A DNA stretch of 64,000 nt, taken from positions 136,206,501 through 136,270,500 of the forward strand of contig JAZHRO010000036.1 of assembly GCA_037157565.1 (NCBI GenBank), given 5' to 3'. The position numbers and the translations under genes are program-made. Below the pieces are notes generated by a model. That model searched no databases. It saw only the letters and a list, made by a program, of their open reading frames with translations, and was not told the DNA's origin. The stretch comes from Thalassia testudinum. Lineage: Eukaryota; Streptophyta; Magnoliopsida; Alismatales; Hydrocharitaceae. Below are positions 1-11,605 of this stretch, in pieces (position 1 is the stretch's first letter; each line of letters opens with the position of its first letter).

Positions 1-779
1 AGTGTTAGAATAGCTTTCCTAGAAATAATTTCTTTTAGGAATCCATTTGTTATTGACCTTTTGGTTGAAAACATATGCATGATAAGGTTGTCTTTCAGTC
101 TTATGACTGAAAGCATATGCATTATAAGATTACTTTTGAGCCTTATGCCTAAAAGCATGTGCATTGTAAAATTGTTTTTAAGCCTTATGGCTATACAAGT
201 ATGCATGATGGATTGGTTTTTGAGTCTTAGGTGGCACAAAGGTGTTTTTTCCTTTGGGCTTCACAAAATTCATTGGCTTCTTAGTTGTAAATGAAGATTT
301 AACATAACCAGTACCATGCCTAGAGGTTGATGGTAATTGACTTGCAAGCATTTTTTGTAGGTTCTTACTACCATTAGTAAACTTAGCCAAGTCATTTATC
401 AATCTATTTGTGTTTATTCTAAGCTCATCACATGTTTCTCTAAGCAACCAATTTTATTTTTTAATTCAATAGTCTCTTCCATCAATATGTCTTTTTCAAT
501 AAGTAGGCTAGTGTTAAAAGCAATAAGATTTTCATTTAATCTAGTTAAGTTCAAACATTCAATTTTCAGATCTGTGTTTTCCTTTTCTAGATCCAATTTT
601 GCATTTACAAGAAGCTCATATTTATTTTGCAAGTCATTTTCTTCTACTTTAAGCTTTTTCAAGGCTTTATTTTCATGTTTTATTTTCTTACATTCATCAA
701 AAAACTTATCATATGCATCAAGTAGCTTATCAAAAGAAGTAGAGTACTGTACCTCGATCTCATTTGCCATGAGACACAC
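1..779 (-). pseudogene. Copia element G: distal gag, coiled-coil part (continues off the left edge)
   Basis: This is the C-terminal half of a Ty1/copia Gag of the SIRE/Maximus-like type. The protein would coat the retrotransposon RNA in cytoplasmic virus-like particles. Two reading frames are visible, 791-414 and 447-178. The first opens with VATSVCLMANEIEV, the block that follows the zinc-knuckle and acidic region in this Gag family, and continues as a Lys/Glu/Leu-rich heptad region typical of a coiled coil. The second is basic and Ser/Lys-rich. The frames differ, so a frameshift separates them. The N-terminal half lies at 11548-10564; element A and an LTR split the gene. Protease and pol would lie left of the window. 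Confidence 0.75.
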
Positions 780-2227
780 TGATGTAGCCACAATTATTGA
801 GGGTAAAATGCCTCTTCATGCATGTTCCTAGGCTTAGATTTTCATTTCATGTTATAAATATTACATAGCATGCATCATTATGCATTTAGAGTAGTTGTAT
901 ATAATTTAGGTTAATTGCATCCTTTTTGTGGTCAGGAGAGAAGGATATTTATTTCGAAGCCTCGAATTGATGATCCAACCATACGGATCTAATCAAGACG
1001 ACGATTGGAGTCCAACGCCTCCGAAATCGCCTCGATCAGAGTCTCATAGCACTATATGTAATCCAAGGAAGATCAACGGCCGAGGGACTACATGACGCAA
1101 TCTAGAGCATCAAACGATAAATCTGACCACACGGATGGATTTGGGTCAATGATTGAAGCCCAACGGCGCAAAAATTGACTCTATCTGACCTCTATAGCAT
1201 CCCCTACAAAGGAATGAAGATGGATGACCCAGGTCGCAAGTGCAAGAGTGCACGTGTAGCAACAGCGCAGGTGCGGGGGCAGTGGCAGCAGCAGCGGTGC
1301 GTATCGCATGTGCGTGTGCGACAAGGGTGCGTGCAACGCAAGGAGCGGTGCCACAGTAGGGGCGCGTGAGCGGGATCTTCAGTGATGTTTGCAGCAGATC
1401 TTTAGCAACGTTTATGACCGTCACTAAATGTCCTGCATATGAATTTGATTCTTTCCTCCACTATAAAAGGACCCCTACCCCTCCCATTTTTCTTCATCTC
1501 TTCCTTTCTTCCTCTCACCACCTCCAAGGCTATAGAGAGAGCTTGTCCCAAGCCCGGGATGCTCCTTTAGAGTAGAAAAGAAAATAGTTTTCCCACCTCT
1601 CATCCCCATTCATGGAGCATCTCATGGTCATCCTCTCACCGCCCTTCGGGAAGAAGATCCTCACCACAACACCGTCCTGCCCCATCCTCTGTCCTCTGGC
1701 TACGTCCTCCATCCTGCTCCTCACAACCTTCCTCCAGGTGATGTCAGAGTGAGTCATCTTCCGAGCAACCGTCGAGGGGGATTTCTCTCACCTCTTTCTA
1801 TCTTTTTTGCTTTCGTAGTATAGATTTTTCGCTTTTGTAGTTGTAACAAACAATTCTTTATAAATAGATGATTGTTTCTCTCTCTCTCTCTCCCTCTCTC
1901 TCTTATATTTTTGCAAGTAGATAAAGTTTTCATCGACCTAATCTCTTGCCTGATAAAAATACCAAAAAAATTTAGAAAAGATAAAAATGAAAAATAGAAA
2001 TAAAGTGAAACACGGATTTTTATAAAATCAAATGTTCTCCTCCCTGTGTTCGACCCAGGACTCATTTTTTGAGTTTCGATTATAAATTTTATCAGATAGA
2101 TGCATTTTGCAAGCTACAACGACGGGTTCTCCGAACCCTAATTTGAATTCGTGAAATGAGCCCCCATCACACACGTGCAACTTCTTCCTTGCTTGAGTCA
2201 GAGTTGGAAACAAAGTCGGTGCTATCA
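780..2227 (+). repeat. Solo or truncated LTR of the TGATGTAG family
   Basis: It begins TGATGTAGCC and runs through the same landmarks as the LTRs of B and C: GCATGTTC, then AAATATTACATAGCATGCATC, then a diverged hairpin block. A TATA box (ACTATAAAAGG, about 1461-1471) is followed by a GTGTTCGACCC motif near 2047, as in the 3' part of the related LTRs. It ends GGTGCTATCA. It lacks the G-box palindrome present in the other copies. The left flank (CACAC) and right flank (ATTGT) do not match, so this is either a truncated element or a recombined solo LTR. It lies inside the gag of G and abuts element A. Confidence 0.6.
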
Positions 2228-2232
2228 ATTGT

Positions 2233-4078
2233 TGATGAGTCGATTTTCACTTTCGAAGATGATGATTAAGATGATTTGCCATATTTCTAAGTGGTGGAAA
2301 ATCGACTAATCAAAGTAATTAAAATAACCACTCAATGAGGAGTGGTCGTATCCACAGGGAGGTAATGACCTATTTAACTCGCACCGGTTAAAAACATACA
2401 TTCACGATTAGTTTCGTCAAGAAATCAGATCAAAATCACTTTTCAATTGAGATAATAAGACATTATCATGCCGATATTGTAGTTATGCAAAATAAGAGGG
2501 AGGTGCTCATAAAATAAACCAAATAGAATATTATTAACTAAAAATCCCTTCCCCTTCAATGGCAAAAAATGTAAATTTTAATTACAAGCAAAACAGAGGA
2601 TTTTGTTGCGAGAATCTCACGCATTGAGGAGGGCTTGGCTGGAGGCAAGATTTGGAGGAGATGAGTGAGTCGAGGGCTTCGCAACAGTGGCGGAGGCAAG
2701 TCGCGAGATAGCTGGAGGTGGTCGGATGGAGTGACCAAGGAGATGGGTTCCAGTGGCTGCTGCTACTGGGAAGAGCTCCAAGCGAGTGACGCGGGAGGTC
2801 TGCTAGCCGTGTGTGATGCGCATGGAGAGGAGGGTGGTGGTTGCTGGAGGATGCGCACTCTACAGGCAGGTGGAGCTATTGGAGTAGCACGCCCTACGCG
2901 CGTGGGCTGGAGGCGAGGGCCAGTGGGGGGCATGCTATGTTGCTGCTGGAGCAGCACCTTGGAGTGGTTGCGAGCGGTGCTGGGAGTGCGGCAACGGTGC
3001 GCTGCAGGGGGTGCAGCCGCACAGGGATAAGTGGGTGCACCTGAGGGGTGCTGGTGGGCGTGTGCTAAGCACTGGGCGTGCAACGAGGAGCTGGAGCGAG
3101 GAGGTCGATGCACGCAGCAAACCCACTGGTGCATGTGTGCACGAATGGCCAAGCAGGCGGTGAAGGAGGTAGCAGCACGCGTAGAGATGCACTCGAAGAA
3201 GTGTGCACGCATAGTTGAGGCGAGGAGGTGCGGAGAGTCGTGCACCCGCGCTTCTGCTGTGCGCACAACAGCCATGCGTGCGTGACTGTAGCTGCACAGT
3301 GAGTTGGCGAGGGGGACACCGGCCTTGCTTGGGCGCGGATGCAAGGGTGGCTCCATCACGTGGTGGCTCTGCAGGTGTGCGCAGAGAGAAAGATATGCAC
3401 ACGATGAGGTGGTGGAGATGGTGATGACAGTTTGGGTTCTTTTTGGTGAAAAGAAACACAGGAAGAAGAAGAAAGAAGAAGAAGGTGTTGGTGGTGCGTG
3501 GACATGGAAGATGATCTGGTGGTTGCATGATGATAGTTGCATGACCATCGGAGACGCACGTGCACAGTGATGACACGAGTCCACCGGCTTGGCACGGCGA
3601 ACTGTCACCTCGTCGGCCGACGATATGGTGGAGCTCGGCCTTGGAGACCACGGTGGTGGAGTGGGGTAGTGTCTCCCCAAGCACGGTAGCAGTTTCCCCT
3701 CTCTTGTAACAGTGTGCATGGATTTGAAATGGAGAGGTGGGAGCAGATCCGCTTCTCACGGTCATTAAGGAGGTATAGCTGGAGGAGAGGCAAAGCCGTT
3801 CTTGCGGAAAAGAAGATGAGAAGTATAATTAAAAATTGGCTTATTTATAGAGAAATCCTTATAAAATATCTAATTGCATGTATTATGTATAATTCCCACT
3901 AAATGCAGACTAAATTAAACACCATGCATGCTAAGACCTAATTTACATAAAAATGCGATGCATGCAACAAATCTATAATTAATCTATTTATATCCTAATG
4001 CATGCTAAATGCATATTAAAATTAACTTAATGTCTAGGCATTTAAATAACTAATTAGCCCACAAATATGGGCTCATCA
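2233..4078 (-). repeat. 3' LTR of element A
   Basis: It is a direct repeat of 8689-10563. The outermost 225 bases (about 3854-4078 against 10339-10563) differ at six positions by my count. The GC-rich middle differs more, mostly by C/T and G/A changes, as expected for a methylated, deaminating copy. The CCACAGGGAGG block near 2356 is the reverse complement of the CCTCCCTGTGGATACGACC motif common in plant gypsy LTRs. A TATA-like CTATAAATAAG is seen on the - strand near 3840-3827. Confidence 0.85.
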
Positions 4079-4115
4079 AATGCCCCATGCCTAGTTTTTG
4101 CTAGTCCCTAGCAAA
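4079..4115 (-). promoter_or_regulatory. Polypurine tract and adjacent perfect palindrome of element A
   Basis: On the - strand GGCATGGGGCATT directly precedes the 3' LTR and is the likely plus-strand primer (PPT). Just upstream, 4097-4115 is a perfect palindrome with arms TTTGCTAG and CTAGCAAA around a 3-base centre. The same arrangement occurs at this place in elements B, C and H. Confidence 0.65.
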
Positions 4116-4406
4116 TTCAAGCAATAACTCAGCTCTCCAAGTGAACTAGCCAACCCAATCGGTCTTCCTTAAGAAACATGTTAAGTTCAGACTTTAGAAC
4201 TAAGGTTCCCAAATAGTTGTGAAGTTACATACTAGGTTGGCTAAAGACGTGTTGCAAGCACAGGCTTCCCTGATTTCTAATTCTACCCTAAGGTTTATTG
4301 GTCCCAAAGATTAAAGCATCTTTGCATGTGCATTGGTCTGAGTTATTTGAGGTTGGTATGATTGCCAACCTAGAGAGGAAAAAGGATTTTTTTTCTTTGT
4401 TTTTTG

Positions 4407-4471
<65 letters not shown>

Positions 4472-4475
4472 CACA

Positions 4476-4507
<32 letters not shown>

Positions 4508-5362
4508 CATATATATATATATATTTGTTTGATTCCTCTAAGTCTAACCTTGGATTAGCTATCAACACGTCTATGTCAAATTCATTGTCCCCATCACCGA
4601 ACCTCGAACGGTGCCTAGCTTTCGATTCTTCGAGATAACACCGCCCATAACGACCCCAAGAACTCCTGGCAATCGACACTTCGAGATAGTATCCCCCATG
4701 GATTTCTTAAGTGAATTCAGGCTTGTGGCAATCGACACTTCGAGATAGGGCCGCCCATGGTACCTGAACCGCACAATGAACTTACATGCCCCCAGTAGGA
4801 TGGATATCCTAAGAAACAAGCACCAAGGAGGTGACATGTTATCATCTCATCCTCTAGGTGAGTATGTACTCCACCTCTCCTGCAACAGGAACTCTTCCAA
4901 TCAAATTGTGTTTTCAAGCTTCTCCTAAGTCAAAACTAAGAGAACCTGATTTTCTTCAAGAAGCGGATTAGGGTGATCACTATTTACACAAGACCAAGTG
5001 TGTGTGAAATGTGGATGCTTAGGTTACGAGGACTTGTAAACCAAAAGGTAGAAAAAGACACTAGATACTACCTAGCCTTTAACTCAATCCTAGCTTTCCT
5101 TCCTCAACCTCTTGAGGAATGGTCTGCAACTTAACTCCTACTTAAGTTTTCAAGTCCACAAAGGACCCTAAAGGTCTAAAGCTAGTAGCTCAACTTAGCT
5201 TCTAAAGTCTGACACTTAGAGTCGACTTAGTCTAACCTAAAGTTCTAGTCTTATGCCTAAGAATGCAAGGCCTAGCCAGTTAAGCATAACAACTTTTTTT
5301 TTTTTTCAAAATCAATGCAAATGTATGCAATGCAAAATGCTTCAACTAAATGCATGAATGCA
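4116..5362 (-). other. Element A, 3' non-coding internal region with an AT microsatellite
   Basis: I see no plausible coding region in this stretch. It contains a long AT/ATAC microsatellite at about 4410-4524 and repeats of the phrase ATCGACACTTCGAGATA near 4670-4745. By position it corresponds to the 3' non-coding blocks of B (22780-24048) and C (59823-61412), but similarity is limited to a few words. Confidence 0.5.
4410..4524. repeat. (AT)n / (TATATACA)n microsatellite
   Basis: A run of alternating A and T with regularly spaced C interruptions (ATAC/ACAT). It lies in the non-coding part of element A. The short frames over it are Ile/Tyr repeats and are not genes. Confidence 0.95.
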
Positions 5363-7424
5363 CTATATATAAATGCTATGTATACCCCAAGTACAACCCC
5401 CCATTCCTAAAATCTGTAATGTCCCCATTGCATAGAAGGATATTACCTGGGTCATAGATGGGCTACCATTATTTTGTTGGCAGTCGAGTAGCCAAAGAAT
5501 CTGCAAATTAGGTTCAAGGATCGCAGAAATAGGACCTAAAAATGAGCAAAGTAATGCTGGCCTAGAAAATAGGTAACCTAGGATGTTGGCGAGCTGATGA
5601 TGAATCCCAATAGCAAATGCTCGCCGAACCAGGATGGGAATGAAATCATCCCAGGTCACAAGAGGAGGTTCTAAAGGATAAACTGGCATAACAACCTCCA
5701 AAGGGGGTAGGGGGAGGATGACAAGGATCCTTCAAAAGAAATGGGGAAGGAATGGTGCAGAGATAACCCCTAGGGTGATGGACTGACCATAGAAAGCAAC
5801 AATCCATACCCGGTACTCCATTACAAGAGATATTGGTCAATTAAGCCCCCCAGTCAAAATAGTAGTGAGCATGTCTTTAAGCCAGGGATTGTCTAGGGTG
5901 TCTAAGTTCTGAGGTTGTGGGATGGCCATAAAATTAAGGTTGGGTCTAATCGACTTAGTGTCCATTCCTAACAACCTTCCTAATTCCTCAATCGCATCCC
6001 TAGCATCCCTTGTACTATCACAAGTATCTTCCTGCACTTCATCAGTGATCATTTCAAGGTATGGAGTCAAAATTTCACCTTCAGACATAGGCGAATCAGA
6101 GGGTGACTCCGAATCAAATGAAGGTAGGTTGGAAGCAACAAATCTAAGGATTATCCTATCAATGTAATCCCCTGGTTCTTGTTCTTTACTCAAATCCTCT
6201 CCGGAGTATATATGTGAATCCACATTAATCTCAGAAGTTGCTTCCAAATTTTTCATTATTTTATCATGATGAGAGATATCATCAATGGGTGTGCTAAGGA
6301 AACCTAATTTGGTCAACTTTGTGACATCCTTGGGGCTAATTCTTCAAATAAGACATAATCACCCTTAGTGTCACTCCAAATCTTAAATGTAGGTTCCTCA
6401 TATAATTCGTCCTTCTCCTCATCATATGATTCATCTTGTACCCGTGGTCTAGAATCATCTAAAATCTCAGCAAATCCCCTAGGGCACTCTATCTGGGGTA
6501 CATGGTTTACACTGGTAACTTTGGACTCCTCAGATAAGTGAATTTCTTGAGGGTTAGGTTCCCTAAGGGTGGGCTTGAGTTCCATCTCGTGATCAAAAGG
6601 GAGGGTGGGATTAACAACTTGACTTCAACCCACTTCATCAAATGTGACGAAAATACTATCATCTGGGTCGAGGTTTTCCAATGGTACTATCATTCCCTTC
6701 TTTTGACTCTAATATAATTCAAGTGGATACTCAACTTGATCATCATCTTCCTCGGGTTGCCACCTTTCTTCATCCCATGTATAGCTACTTTCATACATAT
6801 CCTTCTCCCACTTAAGCCGTGGACCTCTCAAGGAAGTGTCATCGAGCGGGGAGGTTTCAAAATCAATCCTCGAAAAGTAGCTATTCTCCCTTACATAATC
6901 CCTAAAATTTCCCTCCAACTTTAGGTGTGGCTCTGCCACAGGAGATGCATCTAGCGTAGAGGGGTGCATTTCATCCTCAATGCGGTAGATTAGGTGGCTA
7001 ATTTCTTCTTTTTCTTGTTGGCCTGTTCTCGAAGATTCTCCTAACAATTTAATCATTTCATCTTGCATTTTCTGTATTTGCATCTTCAAGGAGGCGAGGT
7101 TATCATTTCTATCAGGAGAGAAGTCAGGCTCAGGCTTATAGTACCTAGGAGTTTTTGTCCAACCATTATAATCATTTAGGGAGGGTGGGTTGGGTATTTC
7201 TATGGTGTGTGGGATATTGGGCAAGGCAAATCCCGCTCCTAGGTTCTGCTCACTGATTTGGGGCTTAACCAGGCCAACACTCCTATAATAGGAGTAAAAG
7301 GGATCCCAATGATTACCATTATGTCAATCAAAGGATGGACCATCGCGGTGTATGGGATCAAAGTTTGCAGAGTGGGGGTAAGGGTGTGTGCAAGATGTGA
7401 AAGGATGAAATCAACGTGGTCCAT
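5363..7424 (-). pseudogene. Element A: ORF of unknown function, broken into several frames
   Basis: Successive - strand frames at 7424-7239, 7224-6709, 6585-6313, 6316-5837 and 5701-5363 look like one degraded reading frame. The 7224-6709 part has a Pro/Tyr-rich start (NDYNGWTKTPRYYKPEPDF) followed by a predicted coiled coil (SLKMQIQKMQDEMIKLL). The next parts are strongly acidic. The layout (Pro/Tyr-rich head, helical middle, acidic middle, hydrophobic tail) resembles the ORFs of B and C, although residue identity is low. There is no zinc knuckle, protease triad or RT motif. A Gag-like packaging role is inference only. Confidence 0.55.
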
Positions 7425-8668
7425 TCTAACTCACACCACAATCCGATTCCCCAAGCAAACACAAATCAGAGGACTTTTTAGGTCTTTAATCAGTTAGGCA
7501 TTTGAGATTTAAGTCCACTTGTAAGTGAAAAATCAAGTTATCTAAACAGTTACACGCCTACTTGTCGACCTACGATACACCTAAGAAGACCTAACTGGGA
7601 CTTAGGGATCCTTCCTAAAGCCCAAAAAGTTTAGTCACCACCAAACACGGCGAAGAGGGATGCAAGTAGGGTCAAGCCCTTCCTTTGAAGCATTGCTTTC
7701 GTGGTTCTTCTTAACTACCCTCAATCTACAATGTTTGGAGGCAACTTCACCTCTAAACTAAAGTTTGGGTCACTTTAGACCTTAGTAATAGGAGGCTCTA
7801 GTCCTAGCAGTTCTAAACCTAAGGAGTGTCTAGATGTGTGCCGTGGTGTAAGAGATATAAGTGTGCATACACCATAAAAGATTTTGAATTTTGAATCACA
7901 CGCCAAGTTTGAAATTCAAGTCCTTGGTTTTTAAATGTCCTTCCTTTAATTAGTCCTTTTTCAAAAAATTAAATATGACCACTTGTTAGATCTATTCGAT
8001 TCAATTAGGTGGTCTTGCAATTAAATCCAGATACATATGCATGAACAATATAGAATGGAAAGAAAGAGGATGTACCTTCCCTCCAGCAATCAGCAATGCA
8101 AAATGAAATCTAGATGCTGTCACCTATATGGTTCGACCTAGGGGCATGCAGCTTCTAGCAGGTAGTTTATCTTTTTTTTTTTAGCTACTTATGCACAAAC
8201 AAATAAAGGATAAATAACCCACAAAAGAAAACCTAGATCTAAAGAAAAGGGAACATGCCCCTGAAAAGTTACCCAACATGGGCCTAGAAGAAAGTTGGGG
8301 AACAAACCCCTAAAATGTACCCTAGAACAAGGGTCTTCCAAATGAATGAATGAAATAAAGAGAAGAAAGAAAAATAAAAATCTATCTACAACTGAAAGAA
8401 TGAAATGAGGATGTGGTCCTCCAGATATCTCCTCTAGTGGTGGAAACAAGGTCCACCAAGGAGTTGCAGAGGCAAATGTGATTCTCCTTCTCCTAATGTT
8501 GCGACTTTGCTAGCGATGTCAAGGATCACCTGATCTTTGAGGCTGGTGCGACAAGATGTCTCCAAATACGCGTACCTCACACCAAACAAATAGTTGAATT
8601 GAAATGTACCTCAAATAAAATGTGTGAATCAATAAATAAATAAATGCGAGTTTAACAGGCTCGTTGCC
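7425..8668 (-). other. Element A leader between primer site and ORF
   Basis: Untranslated leader of the - strand element, downstream of its primer site. A T-run lies near 8171-8182 on the + strand. I see no stable gene here; frames are short and of random composition. Confidence 0.5.
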
Positions 8669-8686
8669 TCCCCGGCAACGGCGCCA
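8669..8686 (-). other. Primer-binding site of element A (tRNA-Asp type)
   Basis: The - strand reads TGGCGCCGTTGCCGGGGA, two bases inside the 5' LTR end. It is complementary to the 3' end expected of a plant tRNA-Asp with its CCA. It fixes the element's orientation and the LTR boundary. Confidence 0.85.
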
Positions 8687-8688
8687 TT

Positions 8689-10563
8689 TGACGAGTCGAT
8701 TTTCGTTTTCGAAGATGATGATTAAGATGATTTTTTGTATTTCTAAGTGGTGGAAAATCGACTAATCAAAGTAATTAAAATAACCATTCAATGAGGAGTG
8801 GGTCGTATCCACAGGGAGGCAATGACCCATTTAACTTGCACCAGTTAAAACATATGTTCACGATTAGTTTCGTCAAGAAATCGGATCAAAATCGCTTTCC
8901 AATTGAGGTAATAAGACATTATCATGCTGATATTGTAGTTATGCAAAATAAGAGGGAGGTGCTCATAAAATCAACCGAATAGAATATTATTAACTAAAAA
9001 TCCCTTCCTCCTTAATGGAAAAAAATGTAAATTTTAATTACAAGCAAAACAGAGGATTTTATTGTGAGGATCTCACGCATTGAGGAGGGCTTGGCTGGAG
9101 GCAAGATTTGGTGGAGGAGATGAGTAAGCCGAGGGCTTCGTGGTGATGGCGGCGGTGAGTCGCGAGGTGGCCAGAGGTGGTCGGATGGAGCAGCCAAGGA
9201 GATGGGTTCCGGTGGCTACTGCTACTGGGAAGAGCTCCAAGTGAGAGGCACGGGAGGTCTGCTGGCCGTGCGTGATGCGTATGGAGAGGAGGGCGGTGGC
9301 TGCTAGAGGACGTGCGCTCTGCGCGTAGGTAGAGCTACTGGAGTAGCGTGCGCTCTACACGTGTAAGCTAGAGGCGAGGGCTGGTGGGGGGCGTCTCTGT
9401 TGTTGTTGGAGCAACGACTTGGAGTTGTTGCGAGCGGTGCTGGGAGTGCGGCGACGACGCGCTGCAAGGGGTACGGGCATGCGGGGACAAGTGGGTGTGC
9501 CTGAGGGGCATTGGTGGGTGTGCGCTAGGTGCTGGGTGTGCAGCGAGGAGCTGGAAAGTGGAGGTCAGTGCATGCAACAACCCCACTGGTGCATGTGCGC
9601 ACGGATGGCCGAGCAAGTGGTGAAGGAGGTAGCGGCACGTGTGGAGATACACTCGAAGGAGTGCGAGTGCGCAGTTGAGGCGAGGAGGCGTAGAGAGTCG
9701 TGCACTCATGCTTCTGCTGTGAGCATAGTAGGCACGCATGCATGCACGCAGCTGCACAGTGAGTTGGTGAGGGGGACACTGGCCCTGCTTGGCCGCGGAT
9801 GAGAGGGTGGCTCTGTCGCACAGTGGCTCTGTAGGTGCGTGCGAAGAGAAGGGTATGCGCACGGTGAGGTGGTGGAGATGGTGATGACAGCTTGGGTTCT
9901 TTTTGGTGAAATGAAACAGAGGAAGAAGAAGAAAGAAGAAGAAGAAGATGGTGTTGGTGGTGCGTGGATAGAGAAGATGATCTGGTGGTTGCACAGTGAT
10001 GGTTGCGTGGCTATCTGATACGCACGTGCACGGTGATGGCATGAGTCCACCGGCTTGGCACGGCGAGTTGTCACCTCGCCGACCCATGATGTGGCGGAGC
10101 TCGGCCTTGGAGACCATGGTGGTGGAGTGGACTACACGGTGGTGGAGTGGGGCAGTGTCTCCCCGAGCACGGTAGCAGCTGCCCCTCTCTTGTAGCAGTG
10201 TGCATGGATTTGAAATGGAGAGGTGAGAGTAGATCCGCTTCTCACGGCCATTAAGGAGGTATAGCTGGAGGAGAGGCGAAGCCATTCCTAAGAAAAAAAA
10301 GATGAGAAATATAATAAACATTGGCTTATTTATAGAGAAATCCTTATAAAATATCTAATTGCATGTATTATGTATAATTCCCACTAAATGCAAACTAAAT
10401 TAAAAACCATGCATGCTAAGACCTAATTTACATAAAAATGCGATGCATGCAACAAATCTATAATTAATCTCTTTATATCCTAATGCATGCTAAATGCATG
10501 TTAAAATTAACTTAATGTCTATGCATTTAAATAACTAATTAGCTCACAAATATGGGCTCATCA
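8689..10563 (-). repeat. 5' LTR of element A
   Basis: Direct partner of 2233-4078. The - strand start TGATGAGCCC and end TCGTCA give the usual TG...CA ends. A TATA-like CTATAAATAAG is seen on the - strand near 10337-10325, about 230 bases into the LTR, leaving a long transcribed R/U5. The section 9050-10150 is much more GC-rich than the AT-rich outer part. Confidence 0.85.
9368..10321 (-). other. Long open frame inside the A LTR, doubtful coding value
   Basis: A 317-codon open frame starts just after the predicted TATA box of the 5' LTR. The same frame is open for about 276 codons in the 3' LTR (3765-2935), with a frameshift near its start. The product is rich in His, Cys, Ser, Pro and Leu, with low-complexity Phe/Leu runs, and I recognise no domain. 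GC-rich DNA is poor in stop codons, so chance is the simplest explanation. Confidence 0.2.
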
Positions 10564-11548
10564 CTTGTACTTTGATCTGTGTCATCCCAAGTTGCTGTGA
10601 ATGCCTTCTTCTTCTTGAAGAACTTCCTTCTTGATTTGTCATTCGTCCTTCTCTCCTTTTCTTTCCTTTCCTTTCTTTCCTTCTTATCTTTCTTATCCTC
10701 ATTGAGTAGAGGACAATCCTTCCTTATATGACCTTTCTTTTTGCATCCATAGCAAGTGAGAGTCTCATCATCTCTCCTATTTTTTAATTGCTTCCTCATT
10801 ATCACGTGCCTCTCGAATCTTCTAGAGAACATGGCCATCTCTTCATCCTCTTCATTTTTATCTTCGTCGTCGAGATCGGAATCACTCTCAATTTTGGCTT
10901 TGAATGCGAAGCTCTTCTTCTTGGATAGCTCAAGCTTTACTTCATGAACCATTATACTTCCAAGTATCTCATCCATGCTAATGTTCTTCAAATCCTTTGC
11001 TTCCTCAATTGCGGTGACTTTTGTCTCCCATTCCTTGGTTAGAGCCCTCAAGAATTTTGGCACCATCTCATTTGAGGGATAACTCTTCCCAAGCCCCCAA
11101 GAAAATTTGGTAAATCATGTTCTTTTATGCTTTCGCCCGACTGCATTTTGAACATCTCATACTATTGGGTTAAGAGACCAATTTTTGTCTCCTTCACCCT
11201 TGAAGTTCCTTCATGAGTCACTTCAAGACAGTTTCAAATTTCATGTGCCGTCTCTAGCTACGAAATTCTATTAAACTCATCATTAGAGAGGGCACAATAT
11301 AGTATGCTCATAGCCTTACAATTGATTGATATCTTCTTCTCATCTTCCGACTTATAGTCTTCAGTGGTGGCATCTACTTCTGGCACCTTAAATTTCTTCT
11401 CTACCATTTTCCACAATGAGAGTTCTTCGGTGGCTGATTTGAGGTAAATTGCCATCTTCCACTTCCAATGAGTGTAGCCATTTCCATCATAGTAGGGAGG
11501 TCAGTGGGTCGACAACCCCTCGATTCTCATGTTGCTTGATTCCTCCAT
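10564..11548 (-). pseudogene. Copia element G: proximal gag with zinc knuckle
   Basis: This is the N-terminal half of a Ty1/copia Gag. The ATG at 11548 begins MEESSNMRIEGL, and the frame continues through HWKWKMAIYLKSATEELSLW, a conserved copia Gag start. A stop lies within the first 25 codons and the frame changes again near 11258 and 11066. The frame 11066-10564 contains helical Gag sequence, an acidic stretch and an intact CCHC knuckle, CYGCKKKGHIRKDC (C-X2-C-X4-H-X4-C), then a Lys-rich tail and the acidic TWDDTDQSTSDE. There the gene is cut by element A. The continuation (VCLMANEIEV) is at 779-1. The element is on the - strand, 3' of its LTR and primer site. Confidence 0.85.
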
Positions 11549-11586
11549 TATCGTTAGTGCGAGGAAGTTACTCCAAATTACACCAA

Positions 11587-11604
11587 CCTAAGCTCCGATA
11601 CCAA
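11587..11604 (-). other. Primer-binding site of copia G (initiator tRNA-Met type)
   Basis: The - strand TTGGTATCGGAGCTTAGG lies directly after the 5' LTR. TGGTATCAGAGC is the usual plant copia primer site for initiator tRNA-Met; here one A is changed to G. Confidence 0.8.
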
Positions 11605-11605
11605 A

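Larger units (their letters stand above)
2233..10563 (-). mobile_element. Element A: non-autonomous LTR retrotransposon (LARD-like), - strand
   Basis: Two direct LTRs, 2233-4078 and 8689-10563, bracket about 4.6 kb. On the - strand the order is 5' LTR (ends TCGTCA), a primer site TGGCGCCGTTGCCGGGGA two bases downstream, a leader, an ORF region, and a purine-rich tract GGCATGGGGCATT next to the 3' LTR. The LTR ends are TGATGAG and CTCATCA, a terminal inverted repeat. The primer site fits the tRNA-Asp type used by many plant Ty3/gypsy Tat/Athila-like elements. No protease, RT, RNase H or integrase motif is seen, so it depends on another element. Flanks ATTGT (2228-2232) and CTTGT (10564-10568) are a possible target duplication with one mismatch. 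Confidence 0.85.

Noticed and set aside
2665..3570. Several overlapping + strand frames in the A LTRs (also 9384-9802)
   Set aside because: They are GC-rich shadows of the LTR, differ between the two LTR copies and show no domain.
4288..4679. Ile/Tyr-rich frames on both strands
   Set aside because: They are translations of the AT microsatellite.
8669..8686. Sequences matching tRNA 3' ends (also 11587-11604, 17163-17180, 57176-57192) as tRNA genes
   Set aside because: They are primer-binding sites of 17-18 bases; no cloverleaf or A/B boxes surround them. No tRNA or rRNA gene was seen.
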